Source of the DNA: Ornithodoros turicata
Lineage: Eukaryota > Arthropoda > Arachnida > Ixodida > Argasidae
Length of the DNA stretch: 64,000 bases
Assembly: GCF_037126465.1 (NCBI RefSeq)
Contig: NC_088201.1
Span: 87,262,273 to 87,326,272 of the forward strand
Direction of reading: 5' to 3'
In this document: one piece after another, positions 22,801 to 34,095 of the stretch
Layout of the letters: every line of letters begins with the position of its first letter
How positions within the stretch are numbered: the first letter of the stretch is position 1
The notes under the pieces: generated by a model
The model's input: the letters and a program-made list of their open reading frames with translations, nothing else
What the model was told of the DNA's origin: nothing
The model's database searches: none
Translations under genes and position numbers: made by a program

Positions 22801-23447
22801 ACCGGCCTCGGTGGATCAGTTGGTGGCGTGCCCGCCTGCCGATCCCTAGGCTGCGCATTCGACCCCGGCCGACGACGGCTCCAACCTGGTAGCGGGGTAC
22901 ACGTTGTTTAGACCAGTGTTTCCCAAAGTGTGGTCCGCGGACCCCTGGGGGTCCGCGAGAGTGTCCGTGGGAGTCCGCGACCGTCTCTCACATTTCAGTG
23001 AGGATTTTCGTCCCCACAAACACGCGCTCGTACATGCTGCCCGATTTCCAAAGACCGAGAACTTCCAAAATTGCTACGAGCATGCTTCAACGGCTAGTTT
23101 CTAATTTCTGATAGAAATGTCCTGCAATGCACGTTTGTCCGCGTCATACACATACAAACAAGAAGAAGAAACCAGTCCGGAATCGTTTCTGAAGCTGTAT
23201 CGAAAGCACGCAGCAGCTGACGAGGTTGCTAGTTATGCACTGGTTGTGACGGTGTGTGTGTGTGTGGGGGGGGGGGGGGGGTCCGTGAATTGGTTCTCAT
23301 CGCTTCCGGGGGTCCGTCACCGCCAAAAGTTTGGGAAACACTGGTTTAGACACGCCGTCCTTCGCAAGGGAAGTTAAATACGGTATGACACGTGCTGAGC
23401 TTTCGGCACAAGTTAAAGGGTCTCTGACCAGAACCTGGTAAATGTTT
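22801..23447 (+). mobile_element. tRNA-derived SINE, split by a hAT MITE
   Basis: The head CCGGCCTCGGTGGATCAGTT and a degenerate B box (GCATTCGACCCC) are tRNA-like and similar to the head of the SINE at 53762-54054. The body resumes after the nested element with ACGCCGTCCTTCGC and AAGTTAAATACGGTATGACA and ends near 23447. The 3' limit is approximate. Confidence 0.65.
22914..23343. mobile_element. Nested hAT MITE with 8-bp target duplication
   Basis: The 430-bp element starts CAGTGTTTCCCAAAGTGTGG and ends CCAAAAGTTTGGGAAACACTG. These are inverted repeats with further GGTCCGCGGACCCC/GGGGGTCCG pairing inside. It is flanked by exact 8-bp direct repeats GTTTAGAC (22906-22913 and 23344-23351), diagnostic of hAT transposition. 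A (GT)n(G)n tract lies at about 23250-23280. No transposase is present. Confidence 0.9.
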
Positions 23448-23449
23448 TT

Positions 23450-24055
23450 GCGTGTAAGGATAACGAACCTACATGGTGCCTCCCAGTTACAATTGAAACA
23501 TTTCGTCTCTGCGGAGCCGCGAACTATTCTAAACAAGGAGCCGAAAAGCGGTTTCGCTTTCCACCCCCTACTCGTCCGATCAGCGCAAAAGTCTAGCTAT
23601 TATGCATCGGTTCTCCCTAGTGCATGACGTAAAATGCCCGTGACGTTTATTGGAAGAAAGTCTACACCGGAAATTCGGGTGGTTGCCGCAGTTTCCGTGC
23701 TGGTGGGTGCTTTTTTCAACATGGACGTCGAACGAGAAAGCACAGCGGAGTCAAGAAGGCAGCTTTTCAGACACCTTTCAACAACGGAGAGGGAAGTGCT
23801 GCTACGTGAAGCAGAGTTCGGAAGCCTTGCTCTTGAAATGTTGAGTCGCGGATCGACTTCAGCATGAAGATGAAGTTCCATACGCATCGGGCACGCAAGA
23901 AGTAGACAACGTAAACAACAAACAACAGGCTGATAGATGAGCTTTCAGCATTTGTCACCATGAAGCACATAAACAGTTTGTGTAAATTTCGCGTTTGACG
24001 GCGACGTTTTTTTAAAGTGCCGTTGTGGTTCATGCATAATAATGTCGAAACACAC
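23450..24055. other. GC-rich block with a short open frame
   Basis: A plus-strand frame 23634-23867 starts at an ATG-containing GC-rich patch and reads MPVTFIGRKSTPEIR onward for 77 residues. It has no recognisable domain, no clear splice sites and no homologue that I can name. It could be a first exon or chance. Confidence 0.2.
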
Positions 24056-24059
24056 ACTA

Positions 24060-24310
24060 AATCTTTTTACACCTATACTGGTGTGAAAAGGGTGTAGTTA
24101 GCGCATTACACCCAACCTACGCCTAGGTTACACCCAAGCTAGCGCTAATAGGAAATATGGATTGTCTCACACCTATTTCAGTGCAAAGAGGGTGTAATCT
24201 GAGGTTTACACCTTACCTACACCTGTATCACACCTTTGGGGAAACACAAGAGTGTTAAAGGGGTGTACCTTATGGTTCACACCCGTTTTACACCAACGTC
24301 ACACCTGATA
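24060..24310. repeat. TTACACC/GTGTAA-rich repeat
   Basis: Words such as TTACACC, GGTGTAA, ACACCTA and AAGGGTGT recur on both strands across about 250 bp, giving a self-complementary region. It resembles the short-palindrome MITEs near 16 kb in style but not in exact sequence. Non-coding. Confidence 0.55.
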
Positions 24311-24713
24311 AAGAGGCTACTGTCAGTATCACCGTAATAACAATGCATAGCGCAAGTTTATTTCAACCTCGTCCTTCCTTATCTCTAAATACAAGATACA
24401 TCTTACGTGGCAGAACGATAAATCAAACGACATCCAAGGAAGCCGCGGAACAAAATCGGCTACTCTGTGTCTCGCAATTCTCGATTGCAACTACCAACAG
24501 ATATTGAGGTCGGTGCTGTATTTCCTGGGACAAAGTAAAACAAGGCAAATTGGCTCCATGTTCTTAGAATACGCTCTAGATACAGGACGTTGAAAAGACT
24601 TGGTTATAGACAGAATCAATGCAGATAGCGAGATTGTTTTCACTGCTTAACAAAGAGCGTGACGTGCATTAATAACACGCCAGCTTCCTATTCTCTGGAC
24701 AAATAGCTGTTCG

Positions 24714-26897
24714 TTACGAAGGTTTTGAAATTGCTAATAACCTCATACTGCGCAGTAACGCTATGTACAAATGAAAATGCGCGTCAAATTCGACTGTGTC
24801 CAGCATCTGTGCAACCCCCAGTAAGACGCGGTTCACAGCATAAATATCACACAGCTGCGCGAACACAGGAAGTTCGTCACCACTAGCCTGAAGCACAAGC
24901 ACGCTGCTTCTAAGCAGCACGATTCCATCAATGGTTGTAGAGTTCACGGCAAAAAGATGTTCTCACAAACAATGTTTTGACTGTTCATGTACGCTAGTAA
25001 GACATCTGGCACATGCTCAGAGAGGCATGGCTTGCAGCCTGCAGTGCTCAGTTCGCATTCACTATTGCTCTGTGAAAAGGTGTACATTTGGAGGAACTCG
25101 TGCCTTGTGGAAAGAGTCAGCGTAATATTTTTGAAGTTCCGGCATTTGCGGGCAATGTCTTTAAAATACTGGTGCTTCGCTTCGAAGCGCGTAGCCCAGA
25201 GATTAACGAGAGGACCGAACTTGTAAATAAATGACGGGTAATGCACTAAATAATGGAACTTGCACGGAACCCGTGCCGAAAGGAAAATGCTGTGAAAGTC
25301 AATCGGGAAAAAATGAATTAGACGCTGCAAGTATGGTACGTGAGGCACAGGGATCACTCTGTTTATGATGACGTCAACCACTTCTCTCAACAAAATGTAC
25401 AACTTCCAGACGGGGTTGTCGGATGGAACGCGCTGTCCCATGTAGAACGAGAGATGGCGGAAAAAGAAAAACACTTGACTTGCGCTCCCTTTCATATTTC
25501 CCTTTGAAAATACAAATTCTCTGGACAGTTGTTCTGGTTTGTTCTTCTAGTCATAAGGAGCATAGTCAAAACGAACGACTTCCTTGTTGAGGTCATCAAG
25601 CGAGAACAGGCCGGAGGAAATAAGGCTAGAAAGGATATGCTTCATTGCGAAGGGAAGGATTCCCTCATGAACGTCGTGCATCACGTCAGGTGGAAGGTGT
25701 TCCGTTGGGTGAAGTCCGGAGAATGTGAGCGAGCATTGTTCTTTTACGCCGTAAAGAGAGACTGTGGGCACACTAGCATTCAACCTGCTCAGATGGTTAC
25801 TCAGATGCCCACTTGGCGTACGGAGGGCGAAATCCGTTTCAAGGTGTTTCGTGTCAATTTCATGTCGCAGGGCCAAGCAAAACCTACATATCCGGCCGTG
25901 GGTAAAGCTACATTTGAACCGTCCCAGTCTGTGTTGTGAGAGGTTATCTCCGGTGACTACAAACACCGTTCCTTTGAATACTTCACCCTCAAGCTCAATT
26001 CCTTCTCTCTCAAGATGGGAAATGTCTTCTATCAATGGGGCAAGAATCTTCTCGAGACCATAAACTCCCACGTGTTTGTCTTTTACAAGGAGTGCGAGGT
26101 GAATGCTTGAGAGGGACGACCTCGATTTTTGCGTCAGCATCAGCTTGCATCAGCTTATGTTTTCCTCTCTTGCTTCTGAGCGGGTCGCAGACCTCGAATT
26201 CGTCGCTGTACAATTGTATGCAAACCTTAGAGTTGTCGCCACGGAAATATCGATGTTCACTAAATGCTGCTCCATCGAAGATGCTGGAAAAGTAACCATC
26301 TGGTGCATTTGAAGCCTGCTGTCCTTCGTGCAGATATGAGGGATCCAGCACGTGCTTTTGCACATCGCGTATGGGAAGATAGTGGAATTTGTCTACTTTT
26401 CCACCTTCGTTACGGCCAAGGGTAACAGTTCTGGGCTCGATAAATGGCAAGGTGTTCTTCGAGTATTGTTCCCTGACACGCCTGGTCTTCAGAGGCTGCA
26501 GATCATGTGTCACAAGAGATGTTAATCTCTCCTCGAGGTCGCCTACAGGCCTGTGTTCCACCAAGCCCTGGATATACGCTATGATATCGCTCGTAATTTC
26601 ATCCACTGTGGATTCTGGCACACGTCTACCTGCTCTCCATTTGAGGAGAAGCAGAGCTAGCTGTCAAACATCGTCTTCCTGGACTTGCTCTGTACCTTCT
26701 TGGGCGTGCTCGAGGTCCTCGGACCTGCTGGCATCTGGGCTAGGGGCGCCTTCCGTGCTAGCGTCTGGACTGGGAGCTCCTTCAGCCGTACGTGCTGGTA
26801 GCCCCTGGGAAAGCCTTCTGCCGTCCTCTTCTAGCAAGCTTCCATGTGCCCGGGTTACATGTTTCCGGTAGGTAGCATATCGTGGGAAGGTCCTCAT
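24714..26897 (-). pseudogene. TNP2/EnSpm-like transposase, frameshifted
   Basis: Consecutive minus-strand frames represent one transposase of the large TNP2-like (CACTA/EnSpm-related) type. Positions 26664-26897 carry a partial zinc-finger-like F..Y..Y.KH.TRAH. Positions 26010-26621 end with LYSDEFEVCDPLRSKRGKHK. Positions 25547-26140 contain VTGDNLSQHRLGRFKCSFTH, ICRFC and DVMHDVHEGILPFAM. Positions 24944-25495 contain VPCKFHYLVHYPSFIYKFGP and WATRFEAKHQYFKDIARKCR. Frame changes occur near 26120, 25520 and 24945, so it is inactive. The family is known mainly from predicted animal proteins, and the superfamily assignment is uncertain. It differs from the 58-60 kb transposase. Confidence 0.6.
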
Positions 26898-26899
26898 AA

Positions 26900-28580
26900 A
26901 GTTTCTCAGTCCGCAGACCCAGTTGCCTTTTTTTTTGTATTGTTGTTTTTGTATTTGTATTGTTTTTGTATTGTTTCATGCCCATGTTGAGCACGGAGAT
27001 GTCGAAACAGACACCGCAGTGTCAGCGTCCTCCTGTCGCACATTGGGCAGCGTATCCCGGGCATCTAATGAATGGAAATGAACAGCCTGAGTTTACGGTG
27101 TGCACTTTCCAAGCTTCGTGCACTGCTGTACTGCGGAGAGGCTATGAAAACTGGAGACTTTTGACATGCTGTGTACAACAGTATACAAACAAAAGGTGTT
27201 TTTTTTAATTGTAAACGCATTTTTCATTTAAAACCAAACTGGCAAGCAGTCTTTGGTTTTCATATGGTATACACAGGGCGGAGGAATTTTTATGACCAAC
27301 AATGTGTATCTGCTGTAAACCAGTTAACTAAACTTTTCAATTAACTTTTCAATTAACAGCTTGTAAAAAACAAGAGAGGAGAATTGTAGCCTATCATCGA
27401 AAACGTCCAGAATCACATGCAAATAAGGTTGAAAGGAAGAAAGGATCCAAGAGCGCCAGAGAGGGTGTGCAGATACCACGTGATACGTCACAGATTTGAG
27501 TCTGATAGAGCGACTGGAGTAAACGCGCAGATAAGCCGGTCCGATGTGCAGATAGACGACGCCTCTGAGTGCCGTCTGGTTTGTTTGCGCGTCTTTTTCT
27601 TTTTTGTTTAGTTCAACACAATTTGCACGCTGGTTCTCGGCCATGAATTTTGAAAGTTCGCGGGGTTTTTCGCAATTTTCTTTCTCAGACTGTATAAATA
27701 GTTCTGATGAGAGGCTACAATTAAGATATTTTGGTTTTTCCGAAGCTTCCTAATCTAAAAGTTAATAAGCAAACTGTAGTTAATTGTTTGTCTGGCAGGC
27801 GCAAATAGTTGACCAGAAAACGTCCGCCACACCGTGTATATGGCATGCAAAAACAGAAGAAGCTTGCTGTCTCGATATTTTTTACGACAAACGTGTTTTC
27901 AATAAAAAACAAGAAGGCACATTCACTGTATGCGTCGCGCTGGAAGACGGAAAACATACCACTTGCCATACTTAATCGTTACTACCGCCCCGAACGCATT
28001 CGAAGCCTGTCAGGGGTCTTAATCCCCAAAACACATAAAAGTAAAACAGACAGAGAGAGAAAGAAGGGAAAAAAGGCAACTTCGCGCGCGAACAGGATAG
28101 AACGATTGAAGCATGTGACGGCACAAAACACCTCATTTATGAGTGGATCACGCTCCTTCATACTCACATCCGGTCTGTTTATTCAAGCATCTCAAAAGTA
28201 GAGCAAAATGTAGTGCAAACAAATGAAAGAACACATGATCATAGGATATACACGGCGCACTGAACGCAAGACGAACGAACGTAAGCAGACGCGAGCCGGG
28301 CGGCAATGCCGCTGCCAGGTAAAATTTTCAAGTTTAATCAGGAAATAGACAGTAACGGTTAACGAGAAAAACCGTCTTCGTTTGAAACAACCACAAATGT
28401 AGCGGTCGTTGCTACCCATAAATAAATCGCGGTTTACATTTCGGGCCCCATTTTATACACTCAAGTCCCCAGCATGTTTCGATTTCGACCGGCAGTCTGG
28501 CAAAAGCGCACTTCGCGGCCGGCCCAGAGAGACGGAATCGTCGCTGCTTTAACGTTGTGGCGGGAAGACTGTTTTTGGAT
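26900..28580. other. No gene recognised
   Basis: T-rich low-complexity DNA at about 26925-26990, then unique sequence. The frame 27809-28201 and the alternative frame 27784-27975 overlap each other. Neither has a domain I recognise, although the latter follows a pyrimidine-rich stretch. Confidence 0.3.
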
Positions 28581-28603
28581 TTTCCGTCAGGAATCTTCGT
28601 GAA

Positions 28604-30992
28604 ATGATGACAGCAATTACATGTCTTGTGGAGGTAGTTCCTGCAGAGGTGAGGCGAAAGCGTCGTCCGGATTCGCCGCGTATGTCCAGCCTTAAAACTG
28701 CGATTGCGATGTGCAGCGTCTTATGCCCTCATGTGAATGTCGACAGGGATCGATTTCAGGTAAGCAGTTTCAGTTGTCCACATGCTTAAACGTTTGCCAG
28801 TGTTTCTCACGTCACCCATGGCACACCGATAGCAGAGGAATGGGCACGATTGCACGGTCGGGGTTGGGGAATATAGTTTCATTTATCGTCGCTCAATGGC
28901 ATTCGCAGTACAGCGTTTGCGTTTTCTGAAATCCAATGCCCAGAAGGTAAACTTAATGTACTGTTGCCCTTAAAACGCAACTGCCTGGTGGGGCAACTGA
29001 GACCTGGTGCACATGCGGTACTCAACGGGCGCCGGATTTAGAGTGGTAGCGGAGTGAAAATTTGTGGTACTCTCAGTCAAACCGTGTGCATCGCCCACAT
29101 GATAATACATCGCGGTAATTTGTGTGCTGTTGCGTCCGTTCCCTGATATCATAATGAGGGCTTATTTTGATTGTGACTCAGCCAGCCACAAAGGATACAG
29201 TGTAATCGTGGTGCGCTTCATCTGACCACCTGAAGCTGACTCTTACAGCACTGGTTAATTCAGAGGCGCGCCTTCATAATTAATGAACAAGCCACTTTGA
29301 ATTACCCTTCGAATTTCCTCGGCGACTGAGGAATGAAATCTCTGAGAAAGGAGCATTATTGAATGATGAATATTGTTCGTGCGATCAGGCCTAAAAGCTG
29401 AGATACTGGTATCAGCTTGACATGTTATCTGTTGTGTCATCCAGATATTTGAAAGCGACTTTGGAGAATACGTGGAACTCTCTGATGGTGATGATATTCC
29501 AGACAAGTCCCGAATTCGAATTGTACGAGATGCAGAGAAATGCCAGCGAGACTGTCCAGTTTCCGATGCTCCAGAAGCTTTGAACGAAGAATACGACGTC
29601 CCATTACATGCTCCAAATATGCGTCCAAATATGCTCACGTACGGGAAGTCGAGGGGTCATAACTGGGCATGACTGCATGTGTTTAGCATATGATCTCTAG
29701 CGTAGTCAGTATTATTTTACTTTTTTCTGGCTGACAAGGTGAGGGGAATTCACAACCTGTCAGTAACAATCTGTTTGATCTTCCACTTCAGGAAACCCAC
29801 TTGGACAATTTACTGCAGCTATCTTCGTCTAGGGGCGCTTCTAGTTCATCCTCCACTACCACGTGAGTTTGTACCATCATTCTTGTTTCATGCATCCTTC
29901 TAAAGCCTTCAGTCAGATGACAATCTCTGTTAGCCTGTTGGTCTTACGCTCCTTACGTATATCGTTTCTGGTGCATAGGAACCATATGTCTGATGATGAT
30001 GATGGAAATGCTTACCACCTTCCACTGTTTGGGGCATTGGAGATTGCCATTAAAAGTGGTGAAGCGCTTACATACTCGGCGCACAGCAAGATCATAGACT
30101 TGATGTTTCAGTCAATGGTGAAGCTGAGCATGTAAGTTGACTTGGAGGCAGCATTTTCTTGTCTTGCACGTAAAGATCAGGTGTACGAGTGACACTTTGC
30201 TAACAGGCCTGGTCTCATTTTGTTTGCTTTGATCACATTCTGCTGGTTATTACTGACAGCGAGCCAGGTTAAGTTATGGTCATTGAGGTACTCCTTGCCT
30301 TGGCTACATAGTTACTGATGTGATGTGCCAATTTCTTCTGTTCTGCTTGTGTAATGAGTGCCATGTGCTTTTCTGCTTCTCCCCAGTTATCCCTCAAAGA
30401 AATTTTACTTCAAGGTAGTAAACCAGCTCCTGCTACGATACCCCTGCCTTGCTGATGCTGTTGGCACTGGATATGTAAGTTGAACAGTGTTCCACGTACT
30501 AGAAGGCACATATGTCACCTGCTGAGTCAACTGCTAGCTGTGCTGTGAGCACCAGGTTTGCAGCCAAAAAAGAAAAAGGTGCACATCAATTCTGAGGTGA
30601 GGTGAGGCGAGGAAATGTTTCAGAGAGTCTTTGAGGTTAGGTGAGTAAATTTTGTTATCCTAGAAAATTGACGTGAGGACAAAGTTTGTGAGGGCAAATG
30701 CCCACCTCTGCTGGTGCATGCGCGATGTGAAATTGGCTCACCCATGAATTCTTTAGTATTTCACGAGATTCGTTACTTAAACCGTTACATGTGCATGGTC
30801 TTACTCTACCAACAGGACTCGTGGCTGTTCGCCTTACGAAACAAGTTTAAAAATGAGCGGCGGAAAGTGCAGTCCGATAAAAGGGTCACCGAAGCAAGAG
30901 AAAGGTTCGGTGGGTCAAGAAAGCAAGCGGCTGACACCGAGGCAGGCAGCAATGATGAAGTCCTTAGCCGGAGGAAGTCACATAAACTCCAT
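28604..30992 (+). CDS. SAMD3-like gene, exons 1-6 (3' end not found)
   Basis: Six splice-bounded coding blocks form one gene: 28604-28759 (ATG start, CAG|GTAAGC), 29445 to about 29597 or 29638, 29792-29862, 29979-30131, 30387-30474 and 30816-30992 (CAT|GTGAGT). Phases agree from exon to exon, except that the end of exon 2 is ambiguous: the weak GAC|GTCCCA at 29597 keeps frame, while the better GTACGG at 29639 does not. Family landmarks are IFESDFGEYVELSD (N-terminal module), YHLPLFGALEIAIKSGEAL, YPSKKFYFKVVNQLLLRYP and DSWLFALRNKFKNERRK. These match SAMD3-like proteins, whose role is unknown. The expected long C-terminal region should follow exon 6, but a viral-type element begins within about 150 bp. 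The gene is either truncated or has a giant intron. Confidence 0.65.
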
Positions 30993-31071
30993 GTGAGTAC
31001 TTCGCCCTTGTATAAATACAATCATCAGAGAAATAATACCTGATAAATGAACGGTGAAACACGTTTATACA

Positions 31072-32016
31072 TCACAATGGCCGGAAAGTGATAATAAAAA
31101 CCTGCGGTGAGAAATTAGCCCTGGTGAGCTTTTGTCCGATGAGGTTTTGTCTGATGAATTTTTGTATGGTGAGCTTTTGTCCGCGCCAGGATACGACGTC
31201 TACCACGTACACGAAACACACTTCCGAATCGTGAGGAATGTTGAGAAAATCTATCTCGCTCCACCTCGAAAGATCGACCCACTCAAAACCATCTGTCGGT
31301 GGTTTTGCTCTAGCGCAATCTTCCTGATACAGTACGACGTCGCAGAGCTGACAGGCATCGAGCGTGACGTAGAGACGCGTGTACCCGCCGAGGTTCTTAC
31401 ATTCGAACAATTCGAAAATGTCGAGGGCGTACTGATAGTCCTTGTCCGTGATCTCTTGGTCGTTCAGGTCACTTTTGAAATCTTCTTTTGGTGGTAGCGT
31501 GGGTAAATTGTAGGCTTCGAAACTGTCCACGAAGGTATACGAGTAAATTCCCTTCCTGAGAAGGTGACGGAAATGGTCACAAAACATTTGACGGGTGGAA
31601 TGAAACGCGCTGTCACCGCCGCTGGCGAGCAGCGTTTCTACCAGGTTAGACAACGAGAGGTTGGAAAACTGCGTGGTATCGCGGAAATGGAGCTCGCCAA
31701 TATTGAAGCCTCGTATTTTTTCTGTGGTAGACGCTAAGACCCACGGTTCTCCCATACTTAGAACGTGCATGTGACGGAGAAGGGAACTCAAATCGTATTG
31801 CAGGTTGTGCACGCACACGACGAGTTCTTTGGTGTTCCGACACGTAAGGTTACACGTATCACACAGCGTTGCAACAAAATTCGAGGAACCGGGGTCTACG
31901 AAACGGGAGTGGTCGTGATGCGACACCTTCCGCGTATGTCGGTTAAATTCGCACCCGCAAAATTCGCAGTGCGTCGCGCACTCGTGTCGAACAAGGTCTT
32001 CCACACTCATGACCAA
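31072..32016 (-). pseudogene. PolB exonuclease-domain part, truncated
   Basis: This frame continues the protein-primed B-family DNA polymerase of the element. It has a zinc-ribbon-like CEFCGCEF...KVSHHDHSRF...LCDTCNLTCR block, then VVCVHNLQYDL (Exo II region), and LYVTLDACQLCDVV (Exo III, Y..LD...L). The match ends near VVDVVSW at about 31195, where the repeat array begins. The palm motifs (SLYPS-like, YCDTDS-like) that would follow are absent, so polymerisation activity is lost. It is one reading frame away from the preceding piece at 32059-32442. The nominal start is not an ATG and is internal to the original gene. Confidence 0.75.
31110..31196. repeat. Degenerate 15-16-bp repeats at polymerase breakpoint
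   Basis: GGTGAGCTTTTGTCCG occurs at about 31121 and 31169. Variants GATGAGGTTTTGTCTG and GATGAATTTTTGTATG lie between, and a fifth weak unit (GGTGAGAAATTAGCCC) precedes them. The array lies exactly where the polymerase frame stops matching its family, so it marks a junction or the end of another element. Confidence 0.65.
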
Positions 32017-32058
32017 CGGTGAGGGAAGACGGTTCAGCCTATCGATTTGTTCGCTAAA

Positions 32059-32442
32059 TTACATGAGCGCGAGCAAGCATTTTTCTGCCGCGGTGGGTCC
32101 CAAATAACCATCTACGCCCATTATTTTCCCGTCACAACTTCTCACTAGAACGATGCCATACGAGCTCATCCTGTGCACACTCGAGGCGTCCTTAACGAGT
32201 GCATTCTTTTCCAATATGCTCTCCGTGTCCAACACCGCGAAATAGGGGTAGGGATGCATGTACTGTATCTTGTTGAAGGAGACGCTCTCCCCCGCTTTTG
32301 GCATTTCGAGAATGAGTTCGTTTACGTCTCGACACAGACGTTCGTGCTGCTCCAACGCCCCTCTAGTCCCATAACCGCTCGTGCATTTCTCGCAATAAAA
32401 GTAGTCACTTCGTCTAAATTGTGCTAAATTTTCTGATTCCAT
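32059..32442 (-). pseudogene. PolB middle part with Exo I
   Basis: The 127-residue frame opens with a zinc-finger-like YFYCEKCTSGYGTRGALEQH, the typical C..C...F.....L..H element before the exonuclease of Polinton polymerases, and then has YFAVLDTES, the Exo I D-x-E motif. It overlaps the N-terminal piece by 29 nt in another frame and is followed, after stops, by the piece at 31072-32016. Two frame breaks therefore split the original gene. The sequence between motifs is otherwise well preserved, arguing for few inactivating events. Confidence 0.75.
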
Positions 32443-33271
32443 ATAAATGCTCCCTAACCTCGAGCAGGTGGACTTTATCTTTATAGAGCGTGCAGGGAAC
32501 CCGTCCGGTAGATAGGGAACTCGTCTGCTCGTCGAACACGTAGATGTACACGGAGATTTTGTTTTTTCTCTCCCACAGGGAAATGTCTTCGTAAGTGACT
32601 GGGAAGCAGGGCGGCCAGTACGTTACGCGCGCCTCCGGATTCGAAGGATTCATGTATTTGCGGTATCTGGCATAATCGTTTGGTTTGCCCCTCAACGGAT
32701 GTAAGAGTGCCAGCACGCTATACTTGAAACACTCGTTTTCGTGATTCGGTGGGAGTTTGACGTTTGTGAGAGTCCTTGTTTTTCTTTTCAACATTTCTGG
32801 AAGTTCGATCGTGCACCCTATCCGCTTCGGTTTTAAGCGCGTTAGTTTTAAGTCGACACATTGGACGTCGTTCGAGGTGAAACCAGACCCTTCTCTCGCA
32901 TAGTTTTGTACGCGTTGCGAGGACTCTGCGATGGCAGCATTTATCGCGACTTCGATTTCTTGGCGATTATGAACCACCCTCAAGTGAAGGCTCACGTGAA
33001 GGAGATGAGAGGTCAACCCGTCGGCTCCGTCCTTAATCATGAGCGCTTTCGAGCACAGACAAAATTTGAAAGGCATGGGATACGCTTCCAGGACGCGCGT
33101 GATTACTGGAGCTATGCTCGGTAGATAGAGTCGCAAATCGTCGACGTTGTCGTCGTGCGGGGAACAGAGAAGCGTGTACCTAGTAGCCGTTCCGTCGAAT
33201 GCCTCATCTGTGACAAAGGAAGAAATCGTCTCTCCGTGACGGAGGGATGATTCTCTACGACGTGTTCTCAT
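32414..33271 (-). pseudogene. PolB N-terminal region
   Basis: The 285-residue frame starts at an ATG and matches the N-terminal half of arthropod Polinton polymerases, notably NHENECFKYSVLALLHPLRG (the conserved N..CF..+.LA.L.P block) followed by NPSNPEARV and VYIYVFDE. In the intact family this region precedes the exonuclease and is thought to contribute to priming and DNA handling. The start overlaps the end of the acidic frame 33255-33572 by 17 nt. A frameshift near 32415 separates it from the next piece. Confidence 0.75.
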
Positions 33272-33572
33272 AATTCAACGATTCTACGACCCTCGACAGG
33301 CTCATCTTCGTTTCGAAATTCTGGGCTTGCATCTGGTGATTCATCTCTAACCCTACCAGAAAGAGGAATGAAATCTGCATACGACTGATTCCTTCCCACA
33401 TGAGCAGTTTGTCTGCACTGTCGTGCCCATCTAGGGGTTCGTCGTCGTCCGTTTCAGGTATTACGAAAGGCGGACCACTGACTCTGTCGTCGTCGTCATC
33501 TGAAAGGACGACTGGGCTGTTACCGAGATTCTCTATTCTAGCTTCGTGCTCTCTTTCTACGGCCACGAGCAT
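33255..33572 (-). CDS. Acidic protein of unknown function upstream of PolB
   Basis: The frame runs from an ATG at 33572 (an in-frame TTG lies further upstream) to 33255, about 105 residues. It is strongly acidic in the middle (LSDDDDDRVSG and ETDDDEPLDG) and ends with a helical, amphipathic stretch. Its stop overlaps the PolB start by 17 nt, so the two were probably co-transcribed. No domain is recognised. The D-rich segment resembles acidic linkers in viral regulatory or protein-primer-region proteins, but that is only an analogy. The minus-strand TATA box at 33906-33914 lies upstream, with a possible intron between. Confidence 0.45.
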   Translation of the reverse strand: MLVAVEREHEARIENLGNSPVVLSDDDDDRVSGPPFVIPETDDDEPLDGHDSADKLLMWEGISRMQISFLFLVGLEMNHQMQAQNFETKMSLSRVVESLNYENTS

Positions 33573-33829
33573 GGCTTCGATGGGGTCGTACTGACATACG
33601 AGACAGCGTGGCACTTCGGTCAAACAAAATCAGTACGAGATTCCCCCTCACGAAAGAATACTCACTTTTCCCTTCAGTTGAGGAACGCTTGAGATTGATG
33701 ATGAGAGAGGGTGGGATGAGTCCCTGTGTGTGTTCAGTGTCATGCGATGACAGCGGCTATTGGTTCCTGAAAAACAATGTCATACATAGAATACACTCTC
33801 AGAGCAGAGACGGTCAACTTACATTTTGC

Positions 33830-33914
33830 TCCACGAAACGCCTTGCGTCGTGGATGGATGAATGCCCCTCGTGGGCTTTCGATCAATCGACGTAGAACCA
33901 GCGCACCTTTTATA
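33830..33914 (-). promoter_or_regulatory. Minus-strand TATA promoter with leader donor
   Basis: CTATAAAAGG on the minus strand (33906-33915) is a strong TATA box. About 75 nt downstream is AAAATGTAAGTTG (about 33826), a good splice donor just after an ATG, so the polymerase transcript probably has a short spliced leader. It is arranged back-to-back with the plus-strand TATA at about 34391. Confidence 0.5.
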
Positions 33915-34095
33915 GTCGCTACACCGCTCTCCTCCTCCTGGCATTGCGACGGTGTCGTCTGTACTTTGACCACCCCGCCTTCCGTCTTTCGCGCCTCTTT
34001 GCGATGTCGCATATGACAATGATACCATCGACGTTGAATAAAACATTACATTAATTTCTAGCTAACACTCTGGGCCGACTTGTATATGACGACGA

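Noticed and set aside
22904..23377. Open frames inside the hAT MITE
   Set aside because: The element is defined by TIRs and an 8-bp duplication and has no transposase similarity.
31132..31497. Plus-strand frame of 121 codons
   Set aside because: Antisense to the polymerase exonuclease region.
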